A stretch of DNA of 64,000 nt. Source: Methylobacterium sp. WSM2598. GTDB taxonomy: Bacteria > Pseudomonadota > Alphaproteobacteria > Rhizobiales > Beijerinckiaceae. The stretch lies in assembly GCF_000379105.1 (NCBI RefSeq), contig NZ_KB900609.1, positions 4,199,557-4,263,556 on the forward strand, read 5' to 3'. The translations under genes were made by a program, and so were the position numbers. Positions 8,787-18,000 of the stretch are shown here, piece after piece. The notes beneath the pieces are model-generated. The model did no database searches. It was not told where the DNA came from and worked only from the letters and a program-made list of their open reading frames with translations. The stretch's first letter is position 1. Every line of letters begins with the position of its first letter.

Positions 8787-9215
8787 TCAGTAGGGGCGGC
8801 AGACGCCCGCATACGCGTCGTAATAGGCGTAAGGCCCGCACTCGCCGTCACCGGCCGGGCTCGTGAGAGCGTACCCCGCGGCCGCCCCGACCGCGGCCCC
8901 GGCAAGGCCGTACCCGTAGGGACGGTACCCGTAGCCGTATCGGTGATATCCGCCGTAGCCCCAGCCAGGCCGCCCGGCGATCGGCCGCGCTCCCCACCCG
9001 GGCCGCCCCGCACCCCAGCCGGGCCTGCCCGCGATCGGTCCTGCCGCCCCCCAGCCCGGGCGGCCCACGCCACCGCGCCACCCCCCACCGACGGACGCGC
9101 TGCGGAAGCCGCCCCCTTGGAAGCCGCCCCCGCCGCGGAAGCCCCGCGCCTCCGCGACGATACCGCTCGAAATCAGGACGGTGATGGCTGCCGCCGGCAG
9201 AATCAGACGCCTCAT
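8787..9215 (-). CDS. glycine-rich secreted protein with C-terminal CGP...GVCRP motif
   Basis: The 142-residue product has a signal peptide (residues 1-23, ending VAEARG) followed by Gly-rich sequence with repeats of GRPGWG type and a YGYRPYGYG segment, a hydrophobic AGAAVGAAAGYAL patch, and a C-terminal CGPYAYYDAYAGVCRPY. The same layout is seen in the gene at 26204-26617, so these are paralogs. Two cysteines near the C-terminus could form a disulfide in the periplasm or outside the cell. Function is unknown; such proteins are common in Methylobacterium-like bacteria. A TGTCTC-N4-GATCAAG motif lies about 130 bp upstream. Confidence 0.75.
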   Translation of the reverse strand: MRRLILPAAAITVLISSGIVAEARGFRGGGGFQGGGFRSASVGGGWRGGVGRPGWGAAGPIAGRPGWGAGRPGWGARPIAGRPGWGYGGYHRYGYGYRPYGYGLAGAAVGAAAGYALTSPAGDGECGPYAYYDAYAGVCRPY

Positions 9216-9346
9216 GGCCCAGCCTCCTGGACAGTTGGATCCTGGTCAGGTGGGCGCTGCTCGGATCGTTCCGCCGCGCGCAACGGCTCCGAAAGCGCGA
9301 GACCACCGTCGCATTCCCGACATGCTAAACCATGGCGCCGGCGCAG

Positions 9347-9363
9347 CTTGATCGGACGAGACA
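9347..9363 (-). promoter_or_regulatory. 17-bp motif, TGTCTC-GTCC-GATCAAG
   Basis: Read on the minus strand this matches the TGTCCC-N4-GATCAAG consensus with one change in the left half. It lies 131 bp upstream of the glycine-rich gene and in its sense orientation. A TTAGCA hexamer about 20 bp further downstream could be the -10 element. Confidence 0.55.
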
Positions 9364-9669
9364 GGCGGGCCCGAGGTCAGGCTGGTCAGCCGGCGGACCT
9401 TCGGCTCCGCGGCCGCGATCCACGCGGCCGCGAACCACGAACGGAGTTTCGGCCGTCCACCCGCCGCCACCGGCCTTGACCAGAACGAGAGCGCGACAAT
9501 TGCCGAACGTCCTCCGCGAGATCGCTCGGATCGGATGCCCGCAAGAGCACTGACGCTCTCGCGTCAAGAATGGTGAGGATCGAGAGCCAATCTCCACCAT
9601 CCATGCAGCGCTGCGGACGGCCGAATTTTCAGAACATCGCCGTCCGTCTTTGGGAGTGACCGGAACCTG

Positions 9670-11361
9670 CTAGGTCAGCAGCATGACCAGGACCATTCCC
9701 CATATCGTCAAGAACGTGTTGCTGACCGCATAGGTGACGGTGTAGCCGAGGCCGGGGATCTGGCTCTTCGCCCGATCGGTCACCATCCCGAGCGCGGCCG
9801 TCGTGGTGCGCGCTCCCGCCACGGCCCCGAGCAGGATCGCGTCGTCGAAGCGGAACAGGTATTTCCCGGCATAAAGGGCAAGGATGAGCGGCAGCGTCGT
9901 CGCGAAAATTCCCCAGAGGAAGATACCGTAGCCGAGCTGCTGCAATCCGGCGACGAATTTCGGGCCGGACGAGATGCCGACGATCGCGATGAACACGTTC
10001 AGTCCGACGGAGTTCATGAACCAGACGGTCGAGGACGGGATCCGTCCGAACATCGGACGAACCGACCGCAGCCAGCCGAAGAAGAGGCCCGAGATCAAGG
10101 CGCCCCCGGACGTCGAGAGCGTCAGCGGCACGCCGCCGACGGTGTAGACCACCGCACCCACCAGGGCGCCGATCGCGATCGCAGCGCCGATGAACATGAC
10201 GTCGGCGACGTCGGTGGCGCGGTCGGGATGGCCGATCGCCTTGGTGGCCGCGCTCACGTCCTGAGTTCGGCCGACCAGCGTGAGGATGTCGCCGCGATTG
10301 ATCCTCGTGCTCGGCAGGATCGGGATGTCGATCGCGGTGGCGCCGCGCGTGATCTTCCGCAGGAAGACGCCGCGCGCCCACGGGCTTTGCGCCAGCTCCG
10401 CGAGCGACTTGCCATCGACCTCCCTGCTCGTCACGTAGACGTCGAGGCCCTCGACCGGCACCGCCAGCAACTCCCTGTCATCGACCTCCTCGGCCGCCGC
10501 GCCGATCAGGCCGACCAGGACCTCGCGCCGTCCCGCGACCGCGACCACGTCTCCCGCCTGGATCACGGTATCGGCGGTCACATCCATGACATTCGCGCCG
10601 CGGCGAAGCCGTTCGATGTAGAGCCGCTGCTCCGGCACCATCCGCTCCGCCTCCGCGGCCGTCTTTCCGACGATGATCCCGTCGGGCCGCACGCGATAAG
10701 CACGCAGGTCGAATTGGTGCCACGCGGTTCCGGGGCCGCCGGCGACCTTCGTGCCGCCGCGCTTCTCCTCGTAGCGCTTGCAGGCGGCCTCGAGGTCGAT
10801 GCCCAGGAGGGCCGGGCCGAGCAGGGCGATGATCACCGCGGAACCCAGCGTGCCGAAGATGTAGGTGATGGCGTAGGCGACCGGCATGGCGTCGAGGAGA
10901 GCCTTGGCCTGCTCGGCGGGGATCGGCAGCCGGTTGATCGCGTCGGTCGCCAGACCCATGGAGGCCGAGATCGTCTGGGAGCCGGCGTAGAGCCCGGCCG
11001 CGGACCCGGCATCGTAGCCCCCGAACCGCGCCGCGAGATAACCGCCCGCAAGGCAGAACACGCAGACGATGACCGCGAAGAGGGCCTGCGGAAGACCGTC
11101 CTGCGCGACGCCCCGGACGAATTGCGGTCCGACCGCGTAGCCGATCGCGAACAGGAACATCAGGAAGAAGAACGGCTTGAGCGGCCCGGTCACGCTGATG
11201 CCGATCTGGCCGATGACCACGGCGGCGATGAGCGTCGCCGTCACGGCACCGATACCCAGCCCCTTGTAGGTGAAGGACCCGAAGTAATAGCCGAACGCCA
11301 GGGCGATAAAGATGGCTATCTCAGGATACTGGCGAAGCGTGTTTGCGAACCAGTCGAACAT
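9670..11361 (-). CDS. AspT-family (aspartate:alanine-type) exchanger
   Basis: The 563-residue integral membrane protein has the AspT/YidE architecture: an N-terminal block of membrane segments (about 15-200), a soluble middle with two TrkA-C (RCK-C) domains (about 205-380; ADTVIQAGDVVAVAGR and NRGDILTLVGRTQDV are landmarks) and a second membrane block with GARTTTAALGM. Family members exchange aspartate for alanine, or related dicarboxylate/amino-acid pairs, and with a cytoplasmic decarboxylase generate proton motive force and consume acid. It lies 88 bp downstream of an Orn/Lys/Arg-type decarboxylase in the same direction; an aspartate 4-decarboxylase is at 45.7 kb. The substrate here is therefore uncertain. 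Confidence 0.8.
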   Translation of the reverse strand: MFDWFANTLRQYPEIAIFIALAFGYYFGSFTYKGLGIGAVTATLIAAVVIGQIGISVTGPLKPFFFLMFLFAIGYAVGPQFVRGVAQDGLPQALFAVIVCVFCLAGGYLAARFGGYDAGSAAGLYAGSQTISASMGLATDAINRLPIPAEQAKALLDAMPVAYAITYIFGTLGSAVIIALLGPALLGIDLEAACKRYEEKRGGTKVAGGPGTAWHQFDLRAYRVRPDGIIVGKTAAEAERMVPEQRLYIERLRRGANVMDVTADTVIQAGDVVAVAGRREVLVGLIGAAAEEVDDRELLAVPVEGLDVYVTSREVDGKSLAELAQSPWARGVFLRKITRGATAIDIPILPSTRINRGDILTLVGRTQDVSAATKAIGHPDRATDVADVMFIGAAIAIGALVGAVVYTVGGVPLTLSTSGGALISGLFFGWLRSVRPMFGRIPSSTVWFMNSVGLNVFIAIVGISSGPKFVAGLQQLGYGIFLWGIFATTLPLILALYAGKYLFRFDDAILLGAVAGARTTTAALGMVTDRAKSQIPGLGYTVTYAVSNTFLTIWGMVLVMLLT

Positions 11362-11397
11362 GGAAGCCCTCTCCCGTCAGATCCGCCTCGTCCAAGT

Positions 11398-11450
11398 GCT
11401 CGCACCTCATCCCATGGCTCGCACCTCATCCCATGGCTCGCACCTCATCC
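11398..11450. repeat. 19-bp tandem repeat, 2.8 copies
   Basis: The unit GCTCGCACCTCATCCCATG occurs at 11398-11416 and 11417-11435, with a partial third copy to 11450. It fills most of the short gap between the decarboxylase stop and the exchanger start, so it would lie in the leader of the exchanger message. Copy number may vary between strains. Confidence 0.8.
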
Positions 11451-14293
11451 TACGCCGCTCGCGAGGCCTTGCTCGTCGCAGCCGGTGCTTTAGACTTGCG
11501 CTTTGCCGCGATCGCATCCGGTTTGAGCAGCTTGAGCCCTCTCGTCTTCTCGTAACCGTGGATCTCCTTGACGTCGAGCTTGCGCATGAAGTCGACCGTC
11601 TCCCGCGTCAGCACCTGGCCCGGCACCATGATCGGGAAGCCGGGCGGGTAGGGGATGACGAAGTTCGCCGAGATCATCTCCGGTCCGTCGCGCAACCGGC
11701 GGTCGCATTCCGGACCGAACAGCGGCACGTATTCGCAGAGCGAAGGATCGTAGGCACTGAAGAAGGCCGAGCGGATATCGCCCTCGGGCGTATTCTCGCC
11801 GGCGTTTTCCCTGAAGCTCTGGTGGAAGTGGCTGAAATTCGGCAGATCCGGCACGTCGGTCATCAGCGACTTGACGCGCGCGTCGAAGGCGGCGCGCTCC
11901 GCCTCGCCGCCGGCCGCGAGGCGGTCTTCGATGCCGTGAGCGATCTCGACCAGCACGCGGATCAGGTGGGCGACGTCGCTGCGTGTATTGTTGATGTTCG
12001 ATTGCAGCAGCACGCTGTTTCGTGATGTCTTGTTGAGCTGAATACCGTACTGGCTCGCCAGAAGGCCCTTGAATTGCGTGCCGTCGAAGCCCGCCGTGCC
12101 ACAGACGAGCGTCATGCGCGTGGGATCGAGGTAGAATTCGTCCTCGTGCATGGCGCGGACGACGTCGGCCCAGGTCGCGTCCGGGTCGAGGTAGTCCTTG
12201 AAGCCGGACTGGCGGTACGCGGCCGGGATCATGCGCTCGGCACCAAGGACGTTGAAGTAGCGCGACACCAGCGGATGCGTGTTGACCGCCCGGCGGATCC
12301 GGAGCGCGATCTCGATCGCGTTCATGACCAGCCCGTAGCCTTCGAGCTCCATCTGGCGGCGGGCGACGTCGAGGCTCGCGATCAGCTGCTGGTTGGGGCT
12401 GGTCGAGGCGTGCGTGAACACCGCCTCCCGGAACTGCGCCTCCACGGTGTGGAAGTCGACATCCTTCACCAGGAGCATGGAGCCCTGCCGGATCGCCGAC
12501 ATCGACTTGTGCGTCGAGTTCGTCTGGTAGACGCGAAGCCGCGCGCGGCGCGGATCGGGAATCAGCCGCGTCCTCAGGAGCGCCTCGTCCGAAGGCTGGG
12601 GTCCCAGCTCGCGCTGCTGCGCCTCGTAGGCGTCGAGCGAGGCCGGGTCCCGCAACCATGCCTCGATCTCGGCCGCCGCTCCCATCGCGGTGCGGGGCCG
12701 AAGGAAGGGTGAGAACCGGGCGAAACCGGACCATGCCTCGTCCCACAGGAAGACCAGGTCCGGCTTGATCGCGAGGCATTCCTCCATCACGCGGCGCACG
12801 TTGTACATGTGGCCGTCGAAGGTGCAGTTGGTCAGGTCGAGCAGCTTCAGCCGCTCCAGACGACCGTCGGCGCGCAGGGCGAGCAGTGCCCGCTTGATCG
12901 TGGTCAGCGGAACCGCCCCGTACATCGAGTATTCCGTCATCGGAAATGCCTCGACGTAGATGGGATGCACGCCGGACAGCACCATGCCGTAGTGGTGTGA
13001 CTTGTGGCAATTCCGGTCGACGATGGCGATGTCTTCGGGCCCGAGCAGGGCCTGAACGGCCATCTTGTTCGATGTCGAGGTTCCGTTGGTCACGAAGAAC
13101 ACGTGGTCGGCGCCGAAGGCGCGCGCCGCCATGTCCTGCGCCCGCTTGATGGTGCCGGTCGGTTCGAGGAGGCTGTCGAGGCCGCCCGTCGTCGCGCTGC
13201 TCTCGGCGAGGAACAGGTTGATGCCGTAGAACGCGCCCATGTCCCGGATCCAGTCGGATCTGAAGACCGACTTGCCGCGCGCGATCGGGAGTGCGTGGAA
13301 GGTGCCGATGGGCCGCCGCGCATAGCGCTTCAGGTTGTCGAAGAACGGCGTTTCGTAGCGGTCCTGCACGCCTTCGAGGATCGAGAGGTGAATCTCCAGG
13401 GGCTCCTCGACGGCGTAGAAGATCCGGCGCACGCAATCCGCGGCGGGGTCGCCCGCCAGATCCTCCACCCGGCGCTCGGAGAGGATGAAGATGTCGAGCT
13501 CCGGCCGGATTCGCTTCAGGGCCGCGGCGAGCCGCAGGGCGGAGGTGCTGCGGTCATCCTCCACGCCCAGCGTGTGCAGCACCTCCCGCAGCACGGGCGC
13601 GTCGTGGCGCGACCGGAACGCGAAGCCCTCCGGCACGACCGCCGAGATGATGGACGGGTTGATCGCCGCCGCGCAGAGAGCATCCTCGAACGACCCGACG
13701 AGAACCGGCTCGTACACGAACGAATCCTCGGGGCGGCGGAGCCGGCGCAACTCCTCGGCGAGGGCCGGCCACCGCGAGGCCGGCTGGGCGGTCACGAACA
13801 GCACCTCGAAATAGGGGCGGTGCGGGTCCGCCTCGCCGAGGCCGGGCGGCATCACGTCGCCGACCTCGTCCGGCGCCAGTTCGGCACGCGGGTCCCACTC
13901 CGCGGCCCGCTCGCGGTAGGCCCGGGTGAGCAAGGCATTGGAGATCCGCAGCGCCATGCGGGCCGTGCCGCCCGCGTCGTCCTCCGCGATGGCGTTGCGG
14001 AGCGCCGCCAGGAGCCGCGATCCCGGATAGGCGTGATAGCCTTCGACCGCTTCCATGGCCTGGACGGCCGCCTCGACATCGTCCCGCTGCCTGGTCCCGG
14101 CCTGCCACGCTTCGGCAACGACCGCGATATCCCGCCACTGGTCCAGTCGGGCGGAGTGCATGAGCAAGAATTGGTCGACGCGCTGCGAGGATGAGGCGCC
14201 ACCCTCATCGACCGATCGCGGGCCAAGCCTTCGTGAGGATCGCTCGTTAGTCCGCAAATTGGACGGCGTGTGCGGTCGGTCAGCCTTCGACAT
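11450..14293 (-). CDS. large PLP-dependent Orn/Lys/Arg-type decarboxylase
   Basis: The 947-residue enzyme belongs to the fold-type I group of ornithine/lysine/arginine decarboxylases. Landmarks are TNGTSTSNK (402-410), the PLP-contacting LWDEAW around Asp518, and the Schiff-base lysine in NSTHKSMSAIRQGSM (Lys596). About 330 residues precede the catalytic core, including a receiver-like segment (about 160-290), and the total is some 200 residues longer than the inducible E. coli enzymes. The reaction is removal of the alpha-carboxyl from a basic amino acid, consuming a proton. It precedes the AspT-like exchanger and has a 17-bp motif 97 bp upstream. GAGAGGG precedes the ATG. Which amino acid is used cannot be read by eye. 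Confidence 0.85.
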   Translation of the reverse strand: MSKADRPHTPSNLRTNERSSRRLGPRSVDEGGASSSQRVDQFLLMHSARLDQWRDIAVVAEAWQAGTRQRDDVEAAVQAMEAVEGYHAYPGSRLLAALRNAIAEDDAGGTARMALRISNALLTRAYRERAAEWDPRAELAPDEVGDVMPPGLGEADPHRPYFEVLFVTAQPASRWPALAEELRRLRRPEDSFVYEPVLVGSFEDALCAAAINPSIISAVVPEGFAFRSRHDAPVLREVLHTLGVEDDRSTSALRLAAALKRIRPELDIFILSERRVEDLAGDPAADCVRRIFYAVEEPLEIHLSILEGVQDRYETPFFDNLKRYARRPIGTFHALPIARGKSVFRSDWIRDMGAFYGINLFLAESSATTGGLDSLLEPTGTIKRAQDMAARAFGADHVFFVTNGTSTSNKMAVQALLGPEDIAIVDRNCHKSHHYGMVLSGVHPIYVEAFPMTEYSMYGAVPLTTIKRALLALRADGRLERLKLLDLTNCTFDGHMYNVRRVMEECLAIKPDLVFLWDEAWSGFARFSPFLRPRTAMGAAAEIEAWLRDPASLDAYEAQQRELGPQPSDEALLRTRLIPDPRRARLRVYQTNSTHKSMSAIRQGSMLLVKDVDFHTVEAQFREAVFTHASTSPNQQLIASLDVARRQMELEGYGLVMNAIEIALRIRRAVNTHPLVSRYFNVLGAERMIPAAYRQSGFKDYLDPDATWADVVRAMHEDEFYLDPTRMTLVCGTAGFDGTQFKGLLASQYGIQLNKTSRNSVLLQSNINNTRSDVAHLIRVLVEIAHGIEDRLAAGGEAERAAFDARVKSLMTDVPDLPNFSHFHQSFRENAGENTPEGDIRSAFFSAYDPSLCEYVPLFGPECDRRLRDGPEMISANFVIPYPPGFPIMVPGQVLTRETVDFMRKLDVKEIHGYEKTRGLKLLKPDAIAAKRKSKAPAATSKASRAA

Positions 14294-14780
14294 GGAGGTA
14301 ACCCTCTCTCGGCCTCGCCAGTGCGGGCGCTGATCTTGCTGGAAACCCTCGTCGATCGATGTATGTTAAAGCCGCCGGTTCCGGCGGCGCTTGATCCAAC
14401 GGGACACGTCAGGATTGCTTCAATTCGAAAGCACGCGCAGTGCTACCATTGGCTGGGCGGGCGATCACCGCGAGTATTCGATCTCAAACCTGAAGCAGAC
14501 GGGAGCGACCGCGATGCCAGAGCCTCTCCGCATTCTCCGGTGGGTCGGATCGGCGCCGGCGGCGGCTCGGCCGGAGCCCCTGTCGGCCAGCCCGCGCCCT
14601 GCGATGAGATGCGCCGCTCAACCGCGCCCCGCCCGTCGTCGCGGCTCCGCCCGCGCTCCGCGGCGCGCCCGCGAGGTCAGGCCCCTGGCAGAGGGACGGG
14701 ACGTTCGCTGATCGGGTCCCCTGCTCGGCGCGACGCGCCACCCCCGGGAGGATTCGCTCCCGATCCGCGGAGTCGTCCAC
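14294..14780. other. divergent intergenic region, decarboxylase/SulP
   Basis: This 487-bp gap carries the promoters of both genes. It holds the perfect 17-bp motif at 14390-14406, a small GCCGCCGG/CCGGCGGC hairpin near 14371-14388 and an A/T-rich patch around 14355-14370. The half next to SulP is G/C-rich and shows no motif that I recognise. Weak open frames here have no support. Confidence 0.5.
14390..14406 (-). promoter_or_regulatory. 17-bp motif, TGTCCC-GTTG-GATCAAG
   Basis: A perfect match to both halves of the motif on the minus strand, 97 bp upstream of the decarboxylase ATG. A TTAACAT stretch about 22 bp downstream could serve as -10 element. It lies between the decarboxylase and the divergent SulP gene, but its orientation points to the decarboxylase. 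Confidence 0.65.
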
Positions 14781-16451
14781 ATGGCTGAACTCGGACCACC
14801 CATGCAGGCTCGTCCGGCAGGTGCGCCGACGGGGCTCGGCTCGGATGCCGTGGCGGGCGCTACGGTCGCGGCGGTCGTTCTGCCCAAGGCCATGGCCTAC
14901 GCGACCGTGGCCGGATTGCCGGTGGCGGTCGGCCTCTACACGGCCTTCGTGCCGACCATCCTCTACGGCCTGCTGGGCTCGTCCCGCGTTCTCAGCGTGA
15001 GTTCGACGACCACGCTGGCCATCCTGACCGGGGCTGAACTCGGCAGCGTGGTGTCGGACGGCGATCCCGCGAAGACAGCCGCCGCGTGCGCGACCCTCAC
15101 CGCCCTGGTCGGCGCGCTGCTTCTCGCGGCGCGGCTCCTCAAACTCGGCGTCGTCGCCGATTTCATCTCGGTGCCGGTCCTGACGGGCTTCAAGGCCGGG
15201 ATCGGTCTCGTGATCCTGCTGGACCAAGCCCCCAAGCTTCTCGGGCTCCACGTCGCCAAGCAGTCGTTCTTCGCCGATGCGCTGAGCCTCGTGCGACACC
15301 TCCCCGAAACCTCCCTGCCGACCGCGGCCGTCGCGGGGATCACGCTGGCCGCGCTCATCGTGATGGAGCGCCTCAGGCCCCACTCGCCAGCGCCCCTCGT
15401 GACCGTCGCGGGGGCGATCGCGGCCTCGTGGCTCCTCGACCTCCACGCCCGGGGCGTCCCGATCGTCGGTCCGATCCCGCGCGGCCTCCCCGCGCTGTCG
15501 TGGCCCGACCCGGCCCTCGTCCAGGCGCTTCTTCCGGGCGCGATAGGCATCGCGCTGATGAGCTTCGCGGAGAGCATCGCCGCGGCGCGAGCCTTCGTGG
15601 TTGCGGGCGATCCGCCCATCGATGCCAATCGCGAACTCATCGCCACGGGAGCGGCCAATCTGGGGGGAGCGTTCCTCGGCTCCATGCCGGCCGGCGGCGG
15701 GACGTCGCAGACGGGCGTCGTCCGGGCCGCCGGGGGCAGGACGCAGACCGCCTCGCTCGTCGCGGCGGCGGCGGCTCTCGCCACGATGCTGGTCCTGGCG
15801 CCGATCTTGAGCCTCCTTCCGCACGCGACCTTGGCGGCAATCGTCGTCGTGTACTCCGTCGGCCTGATCCAGCCAGGGGAGTTCCGGGCCATCCTCCAGG
15901 TGAGGCAGATGGAGTTCCGCTGGGCCATCATGGCGGCCATCGGGGTGCTCGTCTTCGGCACGCTCCAGGGCATCGTCGTCGCGGTCGTCCTCTCGCTGGT
16001 CGGCCTGGCCCTCCAGACCGCGCGCCCCGCGGTCGCCGTGATCGGTCGCAAGCGCGGTGCGGACGTCCTGCGCCCCCTCTCGCCCGAGCATCCCGACGAC
16101 GAGACCTTCGACGGCCTCCTGATCATACGGCCCGAGGGACGCCTTTACTTCGCGAATGCACAGAACGTGGGTGACAAGATCAGGCTGCTCATTGCAGAAC
16201 ACAAGCCTCGCGTGGTCGCCCTCGACCTCAGCCGCGTTCCGGATATCGAGTATTCGGCCCTCAAGATGTTGCAGGAGGGCGCGAGACGAACCAGCGTGAC
16301 GGTTTGGCTCGTCGGCTTGAATCCCGGTGTGCTTGAGATGGTGAGGCGCTCTGGTCTGGACAGGGAGCTCGGACCGGATCGCCTGCTGTTCAATGCGCGA
16401 GTTGCTATTCAGCGATACCAGGAGAGACAAGCGAAATGCGTGCCCGATTAG
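14781..16451 (+). CDS. SulP-family anion permease with STAS domain
   Basis: The 556-residue protein is a SulP (SLC26-type) transporter: a membrane domain of many helices (about 25-420), including VLPKAMAYATVAGLPVAVGL and FAESIAAARAF, followed by a cytoplasmic STAS domain (about 440-545; LLIIRPEGRLYFANAQNV, VVALDLSRVPDIEYSALKML). Relatives carry sulfate, bicarbonate, or dicarboxylates together with H+ or Na+. The ATG follows CGGAG. It is divergent from the decarboxylase; a bicarbonate or sulfate role is possible but not decided. Its TAG stop is supplied by the repeat element that begins at 16450. Confidence 0.85.
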   Translation: MAELGPPMQARPAGAPTGLGSDAVAGATVAAVVLPKAMAYATVAGLPVAVGLYTAFVPTILYGLLGSSRVLSVSSTTTLAILTGAELGSVVSDGDPAKTAAACATLTALVGALLLAARLLKLGVVADFISVPVLTGFKAGIGLVILLDQAPKLLGLHVAKQSFFADALSLVRHLPETSLPTAAVAGITLAALIVMERLRPHSPAPLVTVAGAIAASWLLDLHARGVPIVGPIPRGLPALSWPDPALVQALLPGAIGIALMSFAESIAAARAFVVAGDPPIDANRELIATGAANLGGAFLGSMPAGGGTSQTGVVRAAGGRTQTASLVAAAAALATMLVLAPILSLLPHATLAAIVVVYSVGLIQPGEFRAILQVRQMEFRWAIMAAIGVLVFGTLQGIVVAVVLSLVGLALQTARPAVAVIGRKRGADVLRPLSPEHPDDETFDGLLIIRPEGRLYFANAQNVGDKIRLLIAEHKPRVVALDLSRVPDIEYSALKMLQEGARRTSVTVWLVGLNPGVLEMVRRSGLDRELGPDRLLFNARVAIQRYQERQAKCVPD

Positions 16452-16553
16452 AGCATTTTCCGACGAAGTGGATGCCGGTTCGTCGCAGAAAATGCGGCAA
16501 GATCAGAGATCTAGAGCGGCACCCGGTTGCAACGTGATCGGGTGCTGCTCTTT
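16450..16553 (+). repeat. 104-bp double-hairpin element E1
   Basis: The element begins AGAGCATTTTCCGACGAA and holds one hairpin (GCATTTTC...GAAAATGC with inner CGACGAA/TTCGTCG) and a second one (AGAGCGGCACCCG...CGGGTGCTGCTCT). A near-identical copy lies inverted at 32555-32658. Both ends carry TAGAGC, so the element supplies the TAG stop of the gene it follows; here it ends the SulP frame at 16449-16451. Confidence 0.85.
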
Positions 16554-16707
16554 AGACTCGTCGGCGCCGGACGAGCGGCGTGCCATGCGCGCTCGGCATC
16601 GGGACGCAGCCACCCCGACGGCTTCGCGCCCGGCCTCGGTCCGCGCCTCGGCCTCGTGAGGCTGCCCGTCGGATCGGATCCCGCCTCCCTCGGCGAAGCA
16701 CGCGATC

Positions 16708-16755
16708 CGAAACTCTCGCCGAAACTCTCGCCGAAACTTTCGCCGAAACTCTCGC
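16708..16755. repeat. 12-bp tandem repeat, four copies
   Basis: CGAAACTCTCGC is repeated four times without gaps; the third copy has TTTCGC in place of CTCGC. It lies in the 690-bp gap between SulP and the small gene at 17144, a stretch in which apart from element E1 I see no gene. Confidence 0.8.
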
Positions 16756-17143
16756 GCCGGCTGCCGGTTATGGCTGGCACCGATGACCGCCGCCCCTCAA
16801 GCCCGGACCGCCCCCTCGCTCAAGGGCCCCGCCCGGCCAGCCCCGCCGCCTCGGGGACAGGCCCGACGCACGCGCGACGATCCCCCTCCCGATCACCGCT
16901 TCGTCGGCGGTCACCGGCGGGGGGCCGACCGGCTGGGCTCGTCCGCGACCCCACCCAGGCGCGCCCGCGCGCATCTCCGGACCTCGCGCAGCGATCCAGC
17001 AGTGCGCTCCTGCACCGACGCCGTGGCGGCCTATCAAGTAGATACTGGATGTTTCGAGGCTCCCATCGCCTGCGCAGACCGCCGCATTGCCCGATCATCC
17101 GCTTCAACGCAGCATTCAGGCATGCCAGAGTAGAAGTTTGCCC

Positions 17144-17518
17144 ATGATCGACACTCCCACCATCGGGGATCTCCACAAGCGCAAGCGCGTCACCGACGAG
17201 CAGCTCGACGCTGCCGTGGCGGACTACCTGAACGATCCGGCGCCCGGGCCGCGACAGCTCGCGGAGGGCATCGCGATCGACGTCTGCGCGATCATGCAGG
17301 CCAACCCTCAGGCCCGCGAGGTGCTGGCCATGCATGGCTCGTCCGACGCCCAGATGCGCGCGGCGGTGAGGACGGCGATCCTGCTGGCAACGCCCACGCG
17401 CGACCGGGACGCGGCCGCCGCGCGGGAGGCAGGGCCCGCGTCTCCGACCGTGAGGCGCCGCCGGGCCCCCGGTGCGCGGGGAGCAGACGCGGGACATCCG
17501 ACCGTCCAGGACAAGTGA
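17144..17518 (+). CDS. small hypothetical protein
   Basis: The 124-residue product starts MIDTPTIGDLHKRKRVTDEQ and continues with an amphipathic, Ala-rich helical body (LDAAVADYLNDPAPGPRQLA, AIDVCAIMQANPQAREVLAM) and a basic, low-complexity tail. I recognise no family. The ATG at 17144 was chosen over an upstream in-frame ATG at 17087 because the N-terminus becomes ordered only there; a weak TAGAAG lies upstream. No signal peptide or membrane segment. It stands alone between SulP and the first AraC regulator. Confidence 0.5.
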   Translation: MIDTPTIGDLHKRKRVTDEQLDAAVADYLNDPAPGPRQLAEGIAIDVCAIMQANPQAREVLAMHGSSDAQMRAAVRTAILLATPTRDRDAAAAREAGPASPTVRRRRAPGARGADAGHPTVQDK

Positions 17519-17553
17519 GGCCGCCGCGACGGGAGCGAAGCCCTGCCCGTCCG

Positions 17554-17581
17554 CGGCTCGGCTCGGCTCGGCTCGGCTCGG
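17554..17581. repeat. CGGCT microsatellite, five copies
   Basis: The pentamer CGGCT is repeated five times followed by CGG. It lies in the 480-bp non-coding gap between the small gene ending at 17518 and the AraC gene at 18001. The rest of that gap is G/C-rich, turning A/T-richer from about 17920, where the AraC promoter is expected. Confidence 0.75.
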
Positions 17582-18000
17582 CACGAGGCCGTCGGCATCG
17601 CGGCGTCGTCGACCCCCTGCCCGGCCCGCTCCCCGCCACGGGGTGAGGGCAGCGCGCCGAGGGAGATGCGAGGCGCGTCGGTCCGCGCGGAGACGGGGCC
17701 GGAATCGGAAGGCGCGGATCCCCGTCGGGGCCCGGGACCGGCCGCTCGTCCCCGCCGCGCGTCGACGGAGCGGGACGATCGGGGACCCGCGCCCGCGCGA
17801 ACGGGGCCGATGTCCCCGTCCCGAGCCTCCACGGCCTGTCCATGCCACGGCTATTCGCCTCGCGCCGGATAAGATCGGGCGCAATTCGCTGACACCTGCG
17901 CATTCCGCGGCACGGCCATGTTCTTGAGACCTGTATTGCGAAGCCGCCCCATTTATGATCTACATGACGGCCCTGATCCAGAAGCACTGGAGGCACGACT

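Noticed and set aside
10228..11493. Frame antisense to the AspT-like exchanger
   Set aside because: No signal peptide, domain or motif; charged low-complexity product expected of reversed membrane-protein DNA.
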